A stretch of DNA of 64,000 bases from Methanobrevibacter woesei. Its GTDB lineage: Archaea > Methanobacteriota > Methanobacteria > Methanobacteriales > Methanobacteriaceae. Of the stretch, positions 9,111 to 18,341 are shown one piece after another (the first letter of the stretch is position 1; each line of letters begins with the position of its first letter). The notes under the pieces are model-generated. The model was not told the origin of the DNA. It did no database searches and saw only the letters and a list, made by a program, of their open reading frames with translations. Location: the NCBI RefSeq assembly GCF_003111605.1, contig NZ_MZGU01000004.1, positions 372,001 to 436,000 of the forward strand, given 5' to 3'. The position numbers were made by a program, and so were the translations under genes.

Positions 9111-9839
9111 ATGGCTAATATGGGATCAAGAAAACATCTTAAAAGATTTAAAGCACCTAAAACCTGGCCTATTCATCCTAAAGAAGAAACCTGGACTGTA
9201 AAACCTTCAGCAGGTTCCCATTCTATTGATGAAGCTTTATCTTTAACCTTAGTTATCAGAGATATTTTAGGATTAGCTGATAATTCTAGAGAAGCAAAAA
9301 GGATCATTAACTCTGGTAATGTTCTCGTTGATGGTAGAGTAGTTAAAGATTACAAATTCCCAGTAGGATTTATGGATATTATTGAAATTCCAAAAACTGG
9401 TGATGTTTACAGAGTGCTTTTAGATAATAAAGGAAGATTACAATTAAATCCAATTGAAGATAACGACTTTAAATTATGCAAAATCGTTAACAAATCCACT
9501 ATTAAAGGTGGAAATACTCAATTAAATCTCCATGATGGTAAAAATGTAATCGTTGAAGAAGACACTTACAAAGTTGGAGATGTAATTAACTTAAAAGTAC
9601 CTGAACAAGAAATTGAAGAATCCTTCAAATTAGAAGAAGGTGCAACTGTACTTGTTACTGGTGGTAAACACACTGGTGAACTCGGTACTGTAACTGAAAT
9701 TATTGTAAACGAATCTTCAAATCCAAATACTATTGTAATTGAAAATAATTCTAAAGATAATTTCTTAACTTTAAAAGATTATGCATTTGTTGTTGGAAAT
9801 GATACTCCAGCTATTAGCTTATTGGAGGTTAATAAATGA
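9111..9839 (+). CDS. rps4e: 30S ribosomal protein eS4
   Basis: 242 residues starting [20 protein letters not shown], the eS4 signature. An S4-type RNA-binding segment ([20 protein letters not shown], about residues 62-81) and a C-terminal KOW segment ([18 protein letters not shown]) follow. The TGA stop overlaps the uL5 ATG (ATGA). Confidence 0.97.
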   Translation: MANMGSRKHLKRFKAPKTWPIHPKEETWTVKPSAGSHSIDEALSLTLVIRDILGLADNSREAKRIINSGNVLVDGRVVKDYKFPVGFMDIIEIPKTGDVYRVLLDNKGRLQLNPIEDNDFKLCKIVNKSTIKGGNTQLNLHDGKNVIVEEDTYKVGDVINLKVPEQEIEESFKLEEGATVLVTGGKHTGELGTVTEIIVNESSNPNTIVIENNSKDNFLTLKDYAFVVGNDTPAISLLEVNK

Positions 9840-10348
9840 ACCCAATGAATGAAGTTCAAATTGAAAAAGTAACTATTAACATTGGTGTTGGTGAAGCAGG
9901 TGAAAAATTATCCCGTGCTATTAATCTTTTAGAAGAAATGTTTGACCAAACTGCTGTTAAAACTTTCTCAAAAGTTACTAACCCTGAATTTGGTATTAGA
10001 AAACGTCAACCAATTGCATGTAAAGTAACTTTACGTGGAGAAAAAGCTGACAAAGCTATTGACATGGTTTTAGAAGGTATTAACAGAAATATCAGACCTA
10101 CTCAATTTGATGCTCAAGGTAACCTTTCATTTGGTATCAGAGAACACATTGATATTCCTGGTATGAAATATAACCCAGATATTGGTATTTTTGGTATGAA
10201 CCTTTCTGTAACTTTTGAAAAACCTGGTTATAGAATAGCTAAAAGAAAAATCCAACAAAAGAAAGTTCCTGCAAAACATAGAATTTCTAAAGAAGAAACT
10301 ATGAAATTTATGGAAGAAAACTTTAATGTAAATTACGTTACTGAATAA
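9836..10348 (+). CDS. rpl5: 50S ribosomal protein uL5
   Basis: 170 residues with [19 protein letters not shown] and [20 protein letters not shown], typical of archaeal L5, which holds 5S rRNA. GGAGG (9824-9828) inside the eS4 coding end serves ATG 9836; the genes overlap by 4 nt. Confidence 0.97.
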   Translation: MNPMNEVQIEKVTINIGVGEAGEKLSRAINLLEEMFDQTAVKTFSKVTNPEFGIRKRQPIACKVTLRGEKADKAIDMVLEGINRNIRPTQFDAQGNLSFGIREHIDIPGMKYNPDIGIFGMNLSVTFEKPGYRIAKRKIQQKKVPAKHRISKEETMKFMEENFNVNYVTE

Positions 10349-10364
10349 GATTATAGGTGATATT

Positions 10365-10508
10365 TTGCCAAGAAAATACGGAAAAGCTGCAAAAAAATGT
10401 AGTAGATGTGGGGACCATTCTGCAATGATTAGTAGATATGGACTCAACTTATGCAGACAATGTTTTAGGGAAATTGCTCCTAAAATAGGTTTTAAAAAAT
10501 ATAATTAG
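10365..10508 (+). CDS. rps14: 30S ribosomal protein uS14 (zinc type, 47 aa)
   Basis: A short gene starting at TTG 10365 behind GGTGAT (10356-10361). The product begins [20 protein letters not shown] and ends with [21 protein letters not shown] (positions 28-47). CxxC at residues 12/15 and CxxC at 30/33 make the zinc knuckle of C+ S14. It fills the expected uL5-uS14-uS8 slot. Confidence 0.96.
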   Translation: MPRKYGKAAKKCSRCGDHSAMISRYGLNLCRQCFREIAPKIGFKKYN

Positions 10509-10520
10509 AGGTAGTTTAAT

Positions 10521-10913
10521 ATGAGTCTTATGGATCCTCTTGCTGATGCTTTAACTAATATTAGGAATAATGAATTACAAGTAAACGATTCTTGTGTTAT
10601 TTCTCCTGCTTCCAAATTAATTGGACAAGTTTTAAGCACCATGCAAAAAGAGAATTATATTGGTAATTTTGAATATGTAGATGATAACAGGGCAGGTAAA
10701 TTCATTGTAGAATTAGAAGGTAACATCAACAAATGTGGTGTTATTAAACCTCGTCATGCTGTTAAAAAAGATGAATTTGAGAAATTTGAAAAAAGATATT
10801 TGCCAGCAAAAAATTTCGGTATATTAATCGTCACTACTCCTGAAGGAATTATGACTCACAACGAAGCTAAAGAAAGAGGAATTGGTGGACGTTTGTTGGC
10901 TTACATGTATTAA
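10521..10913 (+). CDS. rps8: 30S ribosomal protein uS8
   Basis: 130 residues. It starts [18 protein letters not shown] and ends [19 protein letters not shown], both family signatures for archaeal S8. Confidence 0.97.
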   Translation: MSLMDPLADALTNIRNNELQVNDSCVISPASKLIGQVLSTMQKENYIGNFEYVDDNRAGKFIVELEGNINKCGVIKPRHAVKKDEFEKFEKRYLPAKNFGILIVTTPEGIMTHNEAKERGIGGRLLAYMY

Positions 10914-10922
10914 GGTGATAAA

Positions 10923-11459
10923 ATGGTAGTAGCTGCAGCTATAAGGGAAGAAATTGAAATCCCTGAAGGCGTTGAAGTTATAATTGAAAATAATTTGGTT
11001 TCTGTAAAAGGACCAAAAGGTGAAGATTCCAGAAAATTCACTTATCCTAATGTGGATATTGAAAAAATGGATGATAATGTTGTATTAAATACTTCATTCC
11101 CTAAAAAAGAAGATAAAGCAATGATTGGAACAACCAAAGCACATATCTCAAATATGATTACTGGTGTTACTGATGGTTTCCAATACAATATGAAAATTGT
11201 ATTTGCTCACTTTCCAATGACTGTAAAAGTAAACGGGGACAAAGTTGTTATTGATAACTTCCTTGGGGAAAGACATCCAAGATACGCAAAAGTCGTAGGG
11301 GATTCCAAAGTATCTGTAAAAGGTGATGAAGTAACTATCACTGGTATTAATAAGGAACATGTTGGTCAAACCATGGCTAACTTAGAACAAGCAACTAAAA
11401 TTAAGGGAAGAGATCCTAGAGTATTCCAAGATGGAATATATTTAATTAGCAAAGAATAA
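10923..11459 (+). CDS. rpl6: 50S ribosomal protein uL6
   Basis: 178 residues with two L6 repeats: [19 protein letters not shown] near the N-terminus and [20 protein letters not shown] near residue 100. GGTGAT at 10914-10919 sets ATG 10923. Confidence 0.96.
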   Translation: MVVAAAIREEIEIPEGVEVIIENNLVSVKGPKGEDSRKFTYPNVDIEKMDDNVVLNTSFPKKEDKAMIGTTKAHISNMITGVTDGFQYNMKIVFAHFPMTVKVNGDKVVIDNFLGERHPRYAKVVGDSKVSVKGDEVTITGINKEHVGQTMANLEQATKIKGRDPRVFQDGIYLISKE

Positions 11460-11483
11460 GGGATTTTAAAAATTGGTGATTAA

Positions 11484-11813
11484 ATGGCTAATAAAAGATT
11501 TAAAAGACAAGAATATGCTCGTTATAAAAAACTTGGAATCAAATGGAGAAGACCTAGAGGAAAAACCAGTAAAATGAGAAGATACGAAGCAGGAAAACCT
11601 GATATGCCTGCTATTGGTTACAGAACTCCTAGGGCTATAAGGGACTTACATCCTTCCGGATTTAAAGATGTTCTTGTTCATAATATGGAAGAATTAGAAG
11701 CTATTGATCCAGCTGTTGAAGCTGCAAGAATTAGTGCTTCTATTGGTAAAAGGAAAAAAGCTTTGATGTTAGATAAAGCATCAGAACTTGGTATTAAAGT
11801 TTTAAATAAATAA
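11484..11813 (+). CDS. rpl32e: 50S ribosomal protein eL32
   Basis: 109 residues with KLGIKWRRPRGKTSKMRRYE and AIGYRTPRAIRDLHPSGF, the eL32 signature. GGTGAT lies just before ATG 11484. It is followed by the structured 149-nt spacer to eL19. Confidence 0.95.
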   Translation: MANKRFKRQEYARYKKLGIKWRRPRGKTSKMRRYEAGKPDMPAIGYRTPRAIRDLHPSGFKDVLVHNMEELEAIDPAVEAARISASIGKRKKALMLDKASELGIKVLNK

Positions 11814-11836
11814 ATTAATTCACATTTATTAAAGTT

Positions 11837-11935
11837 GAGTCAATTCCGGGGTTTTATTTGAATTGATTCTTCTGATTAATAAATTATTATAATAAAAAAT
11901 TTAAGGGAAATTTAGATTTTATCTAAATTAATCAG
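11837..11935 (+). promoter_or_regulatory. Structured RNA spacer/leader of rpl19e
   Basis: Helix A: GAGTCAATTC (11837-11846) with GAATTGATTC (11860-11869), 10 pairs including one G-U, 13-nt loop containing CGGGG. Helix B, only 2 nt downstream: CTGATTAAT (11872-11880) with ATTAATCAG (11927-11935), 9 perfect pairs. Inside it, helix C: TTTAGAT (11911-11917) with ATCTAAA (11921-11927). The eL19 site GGAGG follows about 15 nt later. The stacked arrangement suggests a cis-acting RNA; which protein binds is unknown. Confidence 0.55.
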
Positions 11936-11962
11936 CTATGCTGTATATGGAGGATTATATAT

Positions 11963-12409
11963 ATGAATCTTACAACTCAAAAAAGATTAGCTGCTAGTAT
12001 ACTTAAAGTAGGGCTTAACCGTGTATGGATTGATCCTGAACAAATTGAAGAAGTATCAAGGGCTATTACAAGAGAAGGTGTAAAGCAGCTAATTAATAAT
12101 GGAGCTATTAAAGCTAAACCTAAAAAAGGAATTAGTAGCTACAGATCTAAAAAAATAGCAGAACAAAAAAGTAAAGGAAAAAGAAAAGGTAGAGGTAGTA
12201 TAAAAGGAGCTAAATACGCTCGTACTCCTAAAAAACAACAATGGATGAAAACCATTAGAGCTTTAAGAAAAGATCTTAAAGAAATGCGTGATGCAGACGA
12301 AATTGATGCTACTACATACCGTAAACTATACAAAATGGCTAAGGGTGGTGCTTTCAGAAGTAAATCTTACATGAAAACATATGCTCGTGACCATGACTTA
12401 ATTAAATAG
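11963..12409 (+). CDS. rpl19e: 50S ribosomal protein eL19
   Basis: 148 residues, MNLTTQKRLAASILKVGLNR then the basic stretch KGKRKGRGSIKGAKYARTPK (about residues 72-91), typical eL19, which spans the subunit interface. It is preceded by the only sizeable spacer in this part of the operon. Confidence 0.96.
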   Translation: MNLTTQKRLAASILKVGLNRVWIDPEQIEEVSRAITREGVKQLINNGAIKAKPKKGISSYRSKKIAEQKSKGKRKGRGSIKGAKYARTPKKQQWMKTIRALRKDLKEMRDADEIDATTYRKLYKMAKGGAFRSKSYMKTYARDHDLIK

Positions 12410-12420
12410 GAGGAGTTAAA

Positions 12421-13002
12421 GTGGCACAAGGATCAAATTATAAAATACCATTCAGAAGGAGAAGAGAAGGAAAAACTGATTACGGCGCAAGGATTAAATT
12501 AATCGACTACGATAAATCTCGTTTAGTTGTAAGACTTTCTAATGCTCATGCAACTGTTCAAGTTATTGATTACGCTCCTGAAGGAGATGTAACTTTAGCA
12601 GCTGCTGTAAGTAAAGAATTAGTCAAATATGGTTACTTAGGTGGAACTTCTAACATTTCTGCTGTTTACTTAACCGCTTATCTCTGTGCTAAAAGAGCTT
12701 TAGCTAAAGGTATTGATAGTGCAATTTTAGATATTGGTTTAAAATCTCCTATTAAAGGTTCTAAAATCTTCGCAGCTCTTAAAGGTGCTGTTGATGCAGG
12801 TTTAGAAATTCCTCATGGTGACTTTGTTTTCCCTGCAGATGAACGTATTAGAGGAGAACACATTGCTGAATATGCAGAATCTTTAGATGATGACAAAGTA
12901 GCAGAATTATTCTCTCAATACTTAGAAAGAGGTCTTCAACCTGTAGATTTACCTGAAAACTTTGATGAAGCTAAAAAGAATATTGATGAGGCAGAGGTAT
13001 AA
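12421..13002 (+). CDS. rpl18: 50S ribosomal protein uL18
   Basis: 193 residues from GTG 12421 behind AGGAGG. It starts [20 protein letters not shown] and contains [17 protein letters not shown], the archaeal L18/L5e form that binds 5S rRNA together with uL5. Confidence 0.96.
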   Translation: MAQGSNYKIPFRRRREGKTDYGARIKLIDYDKSRLVVRLSNAHATVQVIDYAPEGDVTLAAAVSKELVKYGYLGGTSNISAVYLTAYLCAKRALAKGIDSAILDIGLKSPIKGSKIFAALKGAVDAGLEIPHGDFVFPADERIRGEHIAEYAESLDDDKVAELFSQYLERGLQPVDLPENFDEAKKNIDEAEV

Positions 13003-13004
13003 CT

Positions 13005-13646
13005 ATGAGTTTTAATATGGATGAATGGGAACCTAAAACCAAAATGGGTCAATTAGTTAAAGATGGAACCATTACTGATATCGATGAAATCTTTGAAAAA
13101 GGTCTTCCAATTATGGAATTAGAAATAGTTGATGCCTTAGTTCCAGATTTAGAAGAAGAAGTAATGGATGTTAATTTAGTACAAAGGATGCACAAATCTG
13201 GTAGAAAAGTTAATTTCAGAGTAATCGTTGCTGTAGGTAACAAAGATGGTTACGTTGGATTAGGTCAAGGTAAAGCTAAAGAGGTAGGACCTGCTATTAG
13301 AAAAGCTGTTGACAATGCAAAATACAACCTTATTAAAGTTAGAAGAGGTTGTGGAGACTGGGGTTGTGTTTGTGGTAGAGAACACACTGTACCTTTCAAA
13401 GTTAATGGTAAAACCAGTAGTGTAAATGTAACTTTAATGCCTGCTCCAGCTGGTGTAGGTTTAGTAGTTGGAGATGTTGGTAAAACTATCTTAAAACTTG
13501 CTGGTATTAAAGATGTATGGTCACAAACTTTTGGTCAAACACAAACTACTGTAAACTTTGCTAATGCAGTATTTGAAGCTTTAAAACAATTAAGTAATGT
13601 TAAAGCAACTGAAGCTGATCTCAAAAAAATGGGAGTTAACTACTAA
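13005..13646 (+). CDS. rps5: 30S ribosomal protein uS5
   Basis: 213 residues. The dsRBD-like motif reads [20 protein letters not shown] (about residues 69-88), and the second domain [21 protein letters not shown] Cys pair region [12 protein letters not shown] is present, as in archaeal S5. Confidence 0.97.
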   Translation: MSFNMDEWEPKTKMGQLVKDGTITDIDEIFEKGLPIMELEIVDALVPDLEEEVMDVNLVQRMHKSGRKVNFRVIVAVGNKDGYVGLGQGKAKEVGPAIRKAVDNAKYNLIKVRRGCGDWGCVCGREHTVPFKVNGKTSSVNVTLMPAPAGVGLVVGDVGKTILKLAGIKDVWSQTFGQTQTTVNFANAVFEALKQLSNVKATEADLKKMGVNY

Positions 13647-13657
13647 TCGGTGATATC

Positions 13658-14116
13658 ATGTTTTTAGTTATAAGAGTTAGAGGAACTACAGGAGTTATTC
13701 AAGACATTGCTGATACTTTAGATATGTTAAGACTTAATAGAATTAGTCATGCAGTTGTTGTTGAAGAAAACCCTAGTTACAAAGGTATGCTTCAAAAAGC
13801 TAAGGATTATATCACTTGGGGTGAAATTGATGCTGAATTCTTATCTCAAGTCATCGCTAAAAGAGGAAGAATCGTTGGTGGAGAAAAAGTTACTGATGAA
13901 TATGTAGCTGAAAACTCTGATTATAAAAATATCGATGAATTAGCTGAAGCTATTATCAAATCTGAAGTAAAATTAGCTGATTTAAATATTAAACCAGTGT
14001 TCCGTTTACATCCTCCTAGAAAAGGATATGAAGATATCCGTCTTTCTATCCAAGAAGGTGGATCTTTAGGTTACAGAGGAGAAAATATTGTTGAGCTTGC
14101 AAAAAGAATGCTTTAA
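13658..14116 (+). CDS. rpl30: 50S ribosomal protein uL30
   Basis: 152 residues, [20 protein letters not shown] and [17 protein letters not shown], the long archaeal L30/L7e type. Confidence 0.95.
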   Translation: MFLVIRVRGTTGVIQDIADTLDMLRLNRISHAVVVEENPSYKGMLQKAKDYITWGEIDAEFLSQVIAKRGRIVGGEKVTDEYVAENSDYKNIDELAEAIIKSEVKLADLNIKPVFRLHPPRKGYEDIRLSIQEGGSLGYRGENIVELAKRML

Positions 14117-14126
14117 GGTGGATTAA

Positions 14127-14564
14127 ATGATTAGAACAAAACGTAAAATCAACAAACAAAGAGGTTCTAGATCCGTCGGTGGTGGCTGTACTAAAAAACG
14201 TAGAGGTGCAGGTAACAAAGGTGGTAAAGGTAACGCAGGTGCTTCAAAACAACATTGGACTTGGACTGCAAAATTCGACCCTGACCACTATGGTAAACAC
14301 GGATTCAAAAGACCTCAAAAAATGATTAAAAAAGTAAATCCTGTTAATTTAAGTTACTTAGAAGAAAAAGCAGACGAATTAATTGAAAGTGGAAAAGCAT
14401 CTAAAGATGGAGATTCCATTGTTATTGATGTAACTGAATTAGGTTTTGATAAAGTTTTAGCAAAAGGTAAAATTTCTAAAACTTTCATTATCTCTTCACC
14501 AAAATTCTCTGCTTCTGCAGTTGAAAAAATTGAAGAATTAGGAGGAGAAGCTATAGAATTATAG
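14127..14564 (+). CDS. rpl15: 50S ribosomal protein uL15
   Basis: 145 residues with the glycine-rich basic N-terminus GSRSVGGGCTKKRRGAGNKG (about residues 13-32) and KWIKK-like core, archaeal L15/L27a type. It directly precedes secY as in other archaea. Confidence 0.95.
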   Translation: MIRTKRKINKQRGSRSVGGGCTKKRRGAGNKGGKGNAGASKQHWTWTAKFDPDHYGKHGFKRPQKMIKKVNPVNLSYLEEKADELIESGKASKDGDSIVIDVTELGFDKVLAKGKISKTFIISSPKFSASAVEKIEELGGEAIEL

Positions 14565-14595
14565 CTTTTTCCATTTTTATTATCTGGAGAAGTAC

Positions 14596-15960
14596 ATGTC
14601 ATCTTTGGAAATATTAGAGCCGTTATTTAGGTTTATTCCTGAAGTAAAATCTCCAGTTCATAGGGAAGATTTTAACGAAAAGCTTAAATGGACTGCTTTA
14701 ATTTTAGTTTTATACTTTATTTTAACTCAAATACCTTTATTTGGGTTAAGTCCTAATGCAGTTGACCAATTTGCACAATTAAGGGCTGTAATGGCTGGAA
14801 GTTTCGGATCAATTCTTACTTTAGGGATAGGTCCTATTGTAACTGCATCTATTGTTTTACAATTATTAATTGGTGCAAGACTGTTAAAACTGGATTTGTC
14901 TTCTCATAAAGATAAATCTCTTTACCAAGCAACACAAAAAGTTTTATCTATTGTTTTCACAATATTTGAAGCAGGTGTTTTAGTATTAACTGGTAGTTTA
15001 ATCCCAATCGACAATTCTTATATTGGTATATTATTCCTTCAATTGGTTATTGGTGCTATACTAGTAATTTATCTTGATGAAGTAGTATCCAAATGGGGAT
15101 TTGGTAGTGGTATTGGATTATTCATTGCTGCTGGTGTATGTGAAGCTATTATGGTTGGTTCATTTAACTTCTTACCAACTGCTGATGGTACACTTCCAGG
15201 TATTATTCCAGGATTTATTCAATCATTCTGGGCTTCTACTGGTCCTGATTTCGCATTGTTAATTCCATTAATTGCAACAATCATTGTATTCTTTGTTGTT
15301 GTTTATGGTGAATCAATGAGAGTTGAAATTCCAATTTCTCATGGTGCTGTAAAAGGTCATGGAAGAATTAGAGGATCTGTAGGTAAATACCCATTAAAAT
15401 TTATCTATGCTAGTAACATGCCAGTAATTCTTACAAGTGCTTTACTTGTTAATGTTTCACTTATGGCAAGTGTATTCCAAAAAATTGGTATACCAATTCT
15501 TGGGGAAATTGAAAATGGTAAAGCAGTTAGTGGTATTGCATATTACTTATCAACACCAAATGATATTAGTATGATTGTGTCTGATCCACTTCATGTGTTA
15601 ATTTATGCAATATTCTTCTTGCTATGTTGTATAGTGTTCTCATACCTATGGGTTGAAATTAGTGGATTAAATGCTAAAAAAATATCCAAACAACTTTATG
15701 ATTCAGGTATACAAATTCCTGGATTTAGAAGTAGTAAACGTCAACTTTATAAAATATTGAAAAAATATATTCCTGCACTTACAATTATAAGTGGTTTCTT
15801 TGTAGGTATTATTGCATTTGGTGCTGATTTAACTGGTGCATTAGGTGGAGGTACTGGTGTATTGCTTACTGTTGGTATTGTTCACAGGCTTTATGAAGAG
15901 CTTGCTGAAGAACAACTTATGTCTATGAATCCAGTACTTAGAAAAGTTTTAGGAGATTAA
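14596..15960 (+). CDS. secY: Preprotein translocase subunit SecY
   Basis: 454 residues with about ten membrane segments. The first is WTALILVLYFILTQIPLFGL, and the plug/TM2 region is LRAVMAGSFGSILTLGIGPI (about residues 62-81). It forms the protein-conducting channel with SecE and SecG/Sbh, which are encoded elsewhere. The stop codon forms the loop of a terminator-like hairpin (15949-15969). Confidence 0.97.
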   Translation: MSSLEILEPLFRFIPEVKSPVHREDFNEKLKWTALILVLYFILTQIPLFGLSPNAVDQFAQLRAVMAGSFGSILTLGIGPIVTASIVLQLLIGARLLKLDLSSHKDKSLYQATQKVLSIVFTIFEAGVLVLTGSLIPIDNSYIGILFLQLVIGAILVIYLDEVVSKWGFGSGIGLFIAAGVCEAIMVGSFNFLPTADGTLPGIIPGFIQSFWASTGPDFALLIPLIATIIVFFVVVYGESMRVEIPISHGAVKGHGRIRGSVGKYPLKFIYASNMPVILTSALLVNVSLMASVFQKIGIPILGEIENGKAVSGIAYYLSTPNDISMIVSDPLHVLIYAIFFLLCCIVFSYLWVEISGLNAKKISKQLYDSGIQIPGFRSSKRQLYKILKKYIPALTIISGFFVGIIAFGADLTGALGGGTGVLLTVGIVHRLYEELAEEQLMSMNPVLRKVLGD

Positions 15961-15980
15961 ATCTCCTAATTTATTTTATT
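15949..15980 (+). terminator. Hairpin terminator spanning the secY stop codon
   Basis: TTAGGAGAT (15949-15957) pairs perfectly with ATCTCCTAA (15961-15969); the 3-nt loop is the TAA stop. A T-rich tract follows and then a TATA-like sequence (about 15979-15985) ahead of adkA. Confidence 0.5.
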
Positions 15981-15998
15981 ATATAAAGAGGGATTATA

Positions 15999-16556
15999 AT
16001 GAAATTAGTCGTATTAACTGGTATTCCTGGTTCTGGTAGTACCACAATACTTAATAAAACTTTAGAAGAAGTAGATTATCTTCATTTAAATTATGGAGAT
16101 ATTATGACTGAAATTGCTATCGAAGAAAAAATTGTAAACGATAGAGATGAGTTACGTAAATTACCTGCTGAAACTCAAAAAGTCATTCAAGAAAAAGCTG
16201 CAAAAAAAATTAAAGAACAATCTGAAACTGAAAATGTAATTGTTGACACTCATTGTACTATTAGTACTCCTGCTGGTTTCTTACCAGGTCTTCCTGAATG
16301 GGTTCTCAGAGAGTTACAACCAGATTTATTTATTTTAGTTGAAGCAAATCCTGATGAAATTATATACAGAAGATTATCTGATGATACTCGTTCAAGAGAT
16401 ATTGAAAAAGCAAAAAATATTAAATTACATCAAGAAATGAATAGAGCAGCTTCTATGGCATATGCAACCTTAACTGGTGCAACTGTAAAAATCATTGAAA
16501 ATCATGATAATCATTTAGATAGTACTGTTTCAAAAATGGTTGATCTTTTAAAATAG
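15999..16556 (+). CDS. adkA: Archaeal-type adenylate kinase
   Basis: 185 residues. The P-loop is TGIPGSGSTTI (about residues 7-17), and the lid/tail part has SRDIEKAKNIKLHQEMNRAA. The length and sequence match archaeal AdkA (AMP + ATP = 2 ADP), not the bacterial Adk. The gene downstream of secY is also the usual place in bacteria and archaea. GAGGG precedes ATG 15999. Confidence 0.93.
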   Translation: MKLVVLTGIPGSGSTTILNKTLEEVDYLHLNYGDIMTEIAIEEKIVNDRDELRKLPAETQKVIQEKAAKKIKEQSETENVIVDTHCTISTPAGFLPGLPEWVLRELQPDLFILVEANPDEIIYRRLSDDTRSRDIEKAKNIKLHQEMNRAASMAYATLTGATVKIIENHDNHLDSTVSKMVDLLK

Positions 16557-16575
16557 TTTTTAACTGAGGTTTACT

Positions 16576-17145
16576 ATGGCAGATATAATCTTTGAAGTAT
16601 TAAATGGAATTTTTGGTCCATTAGTAGCTTTGGATCCTAATCCAAGCAACCCTATTCTTACAGTTCTTGTTGTTGCTTTTATTGTTTCATTAATTTCTAC
16701 TGTTGCTAATAAATTATTAGTTGACCAAGACCAAATGAATGAAATTCAAGCAGAAATGAAAGCATTCCAAAAAGAAATTCGTGAAGCTCAAAAAGCAGGG
16801 GATGGGAAAAAATTAGTTGAACTTCAATCAAGACAACAAGAAATGATGCAAAAACAAACTCAGATGATGGGTAACTCATTCAAACCTATGATTGTTACTT
16901 TAGTTCCAATTTTATTAATCTTTTGGTGGATGAGAGCTTCTGTTATTAGTGGTTTAATTGTTACTTTACCACCATCTGTATATTACATTACATTAACACC
17001 AATGTGGCACTTTTTCGGCCATTTCTTATATGGTGGGGATGCAACAATTCCATTTGCCATAGGTTGGTTGTTATGGTATATGATTTGTACTTTTGCTATG
17101 AGTCAAATATTAAGAAAATTCTTAGGTTTCAAACAAGGGTTCTAA
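16576..17145 (+). CDS. EMC3/TMCO1-type membrane insertase (DUF106)
   Basis: 189 residues: one membrane segment near residues 25-45 (LTVLVVAFIVSLISTVANKL), a polar coiled-coil (about 50-95, rich in Glu, Gln, Lys, Met), then two hydrophobic hairpin segments. This is the architecture of archaeal Oxa1/YidC/EMC3-type proteins that help insert membrane proteins next to SecY. The order secY-adk-DUF106-L34e is conserved in euryarchaea. The stop lies in the loop of a terminator-like hairpin. Confidence 0.85.
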   Translation: MADIIFEVLNGIFGPLVALDPNPSNPILTVLVVAFIVSLISTVANKLLVDQDQMNEIQAEMKAFQKEIREAQKAGDGKKLVELQSRQQEMMQKQTQMMGNSFKPMIVTLVPILLIFWWMRASVISGLIVTLPPSVYYITLTPMWHFFGHFLYGGDATIPFAIGWLLWYMICTFAMSQILRKFLGFKQGF

Positions 17146-17158
17146 TTTAACCCTTTTT
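17135..17158 (+). terminator. Hairpin terminator spanning the EMC3-type gene stop
   Basis: AAGGGTT (17135-17141) pairs with AACCCTT (17149-17155). The 7-nt loop contains the TAA stop (17143-17145), and TTTTT follows. Confidence 0.55.
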
Positions 17159-17253
17159 ATATAACATTTATTAATGATGAGTTCAATATATTATATTATT
17201 CTATTTTGAATTCGCTATTACACAATTATCAAATTATTATTTAAGGTGATTAA

Positions 17254-17520
17254 ATGCCTGCAATGAGATATAGATCAAGATCATACAAAAGAGTTAATAA
17301 AAAAACTCCTGGTGGAAAAAATGTATTAAGGTACAAAAAGAAAAAACCATCTAAGCATGTATGTGCTGAATGTGGTGCTGTTTTACATGGTGTTCCTCGT
17401 GGACGTCCATATGAAATTGGAAAATTATCCAAAACCCAAAAAAGACCTAACCGTCCATTTGGTGGATATTTATGTCCTAAATGTGCTCGTAAACATTTTA
17501 AAGATGAGGCTAGGAAATAA
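17254..17520 (+). CDS. rpl34e: 50S ribosomal protein eL34
   Basis: 88 residues with [20 protein letters not shown] and two CxxC pairs ([12 protein letters not shown] and [11 protein letters not shown]), the eL34 zinc-binding form. GGTGAT precedes ATG 17254. A TATA-like tract lies in the 108-nt gap before it. Confidence 0.95.
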   Translation: MPAMRYRSRSYKRVNKKTPGGKNVLRYKKKKPSKHVCAECGAVLHGVPRGRPYEIGKLSKTQKRPNRPFGGYLCPKCARKHFKDEARK

Positions 17521-18038
17521 TGATTATAACTATCGGTGGGTTAGCTGGAACTGGTACAACAACAGCTGCCAAAGTATTATCTGAAAAATTAGATGTTCCT
17601 TTTGTTTCTGCAGGTTCCATTTTTAGAGACATGGCTAAAGAAAGAGGAATGTCTGTTCTTGAGTTTAGTGAGTTTGCTGAAAATAATACTGACATCGATA
17701 AGGAAATTGATAAAAGACAAGCTGATCTTGCTGAATCTTCAGAAAATCTTATTATTGAAGGAAGACTTTCAGCTTACTTTGTTAAGGCTGATTTAAGAAT
17801 ATGGTTATTTACACCATTCGATGTTCGTGCTGAAAGGATTGCAGATAGAGAATCAAAAACTGTTGATTTAGCTAAACACGAAATTGAAATACGTGAAAAA
17901 AGTGAAGCTTTAAGATATTTAGATATTCATAATATAGATATCACTGATTTAGATATCTATGATTTAGTTATAAACACAGGTAGCTTTGCACCTGATGAAA
18001 TAGCTGAGATTATTTTAACAACATTAAAGGTGATTTAA
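17520..18038 (+). CDS. cmk: Cytidylate kinase
   Basis: 172 residues, P-loop GGLAGTGTTTAAKVL (about residues 6-20), short archaeal Cmk that phosphorylates CMP/dCMP. ATG 17520 overlaps the eL34 stop by one base. Confidence 0.93.
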   Translation: MIITIGGLAGTGTTTAAKVLSEKLDVPFVSAGSIFRDMAKERGMSVLEFSEFAENNTDIDKEIDKRQADLAESSENLIIEGRLSAYFVKADLRIWLFTPFDVRAERIADRESKTVDLAKHEIEIREKSEALRYLDIHNIDITDLDIYDLVINTGSFAPDEIAEIILTTLKVI

Positions 18039-18260
18039 ATGGCATCTATTGAAGTAGGAAGAGTATGTGTAAAAACTGCTGGTAGAGAAGCAGGAGAAAA
18101 ATGTGCAATCGTTGAAATTATTGATGAAAACTTTGTTGAAGTAGTTGGAGAATCTGTAAAAAACAGAAGATGTAATATTGCTCACTTAGAACCAACAGCT
18201 GATTCTGTTGATGTTTCTGGTGATATTGATTCTATTAAAGCTGCTTTAGCTGATTTATAA
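18039..18260 (+). CDS. rpl14e: 50S ribosomal protein eL14
   Basis: 73 residues, EVGRVCVKTAGREAGEKCAI and NRRCNIAHLEPT, KOW-type eL14. It abuts the cmk stop with GGTGAT just upstream. Confidence 0.94.
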   Translation: MASIEVGRVCVKTAGREAGEKCAIVEIIDENFVEVVGESVKNRRCNIAHLEPTADSVDVSGDIDSIKAALADL

Positions 18261-18262
18261 TT

Positions 18263-18291
18263 GAATAATTAACTTTTAATTATTCTTTTTA
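18263..18291 (+). terminator. Terminator after rpl14e
   Basis: GAATAATTAA pairs with TTAATTATTC across a 3-nt loop (18263-18285), followed by TTTTTAT. It ends the first ribosomal block. Confidence 0.55.
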
Positions 18292-18341
18292 TACTATTTT
18301 TTGACTTATTTTTTCATCATTACTTTATTTTTAGGGATTTT

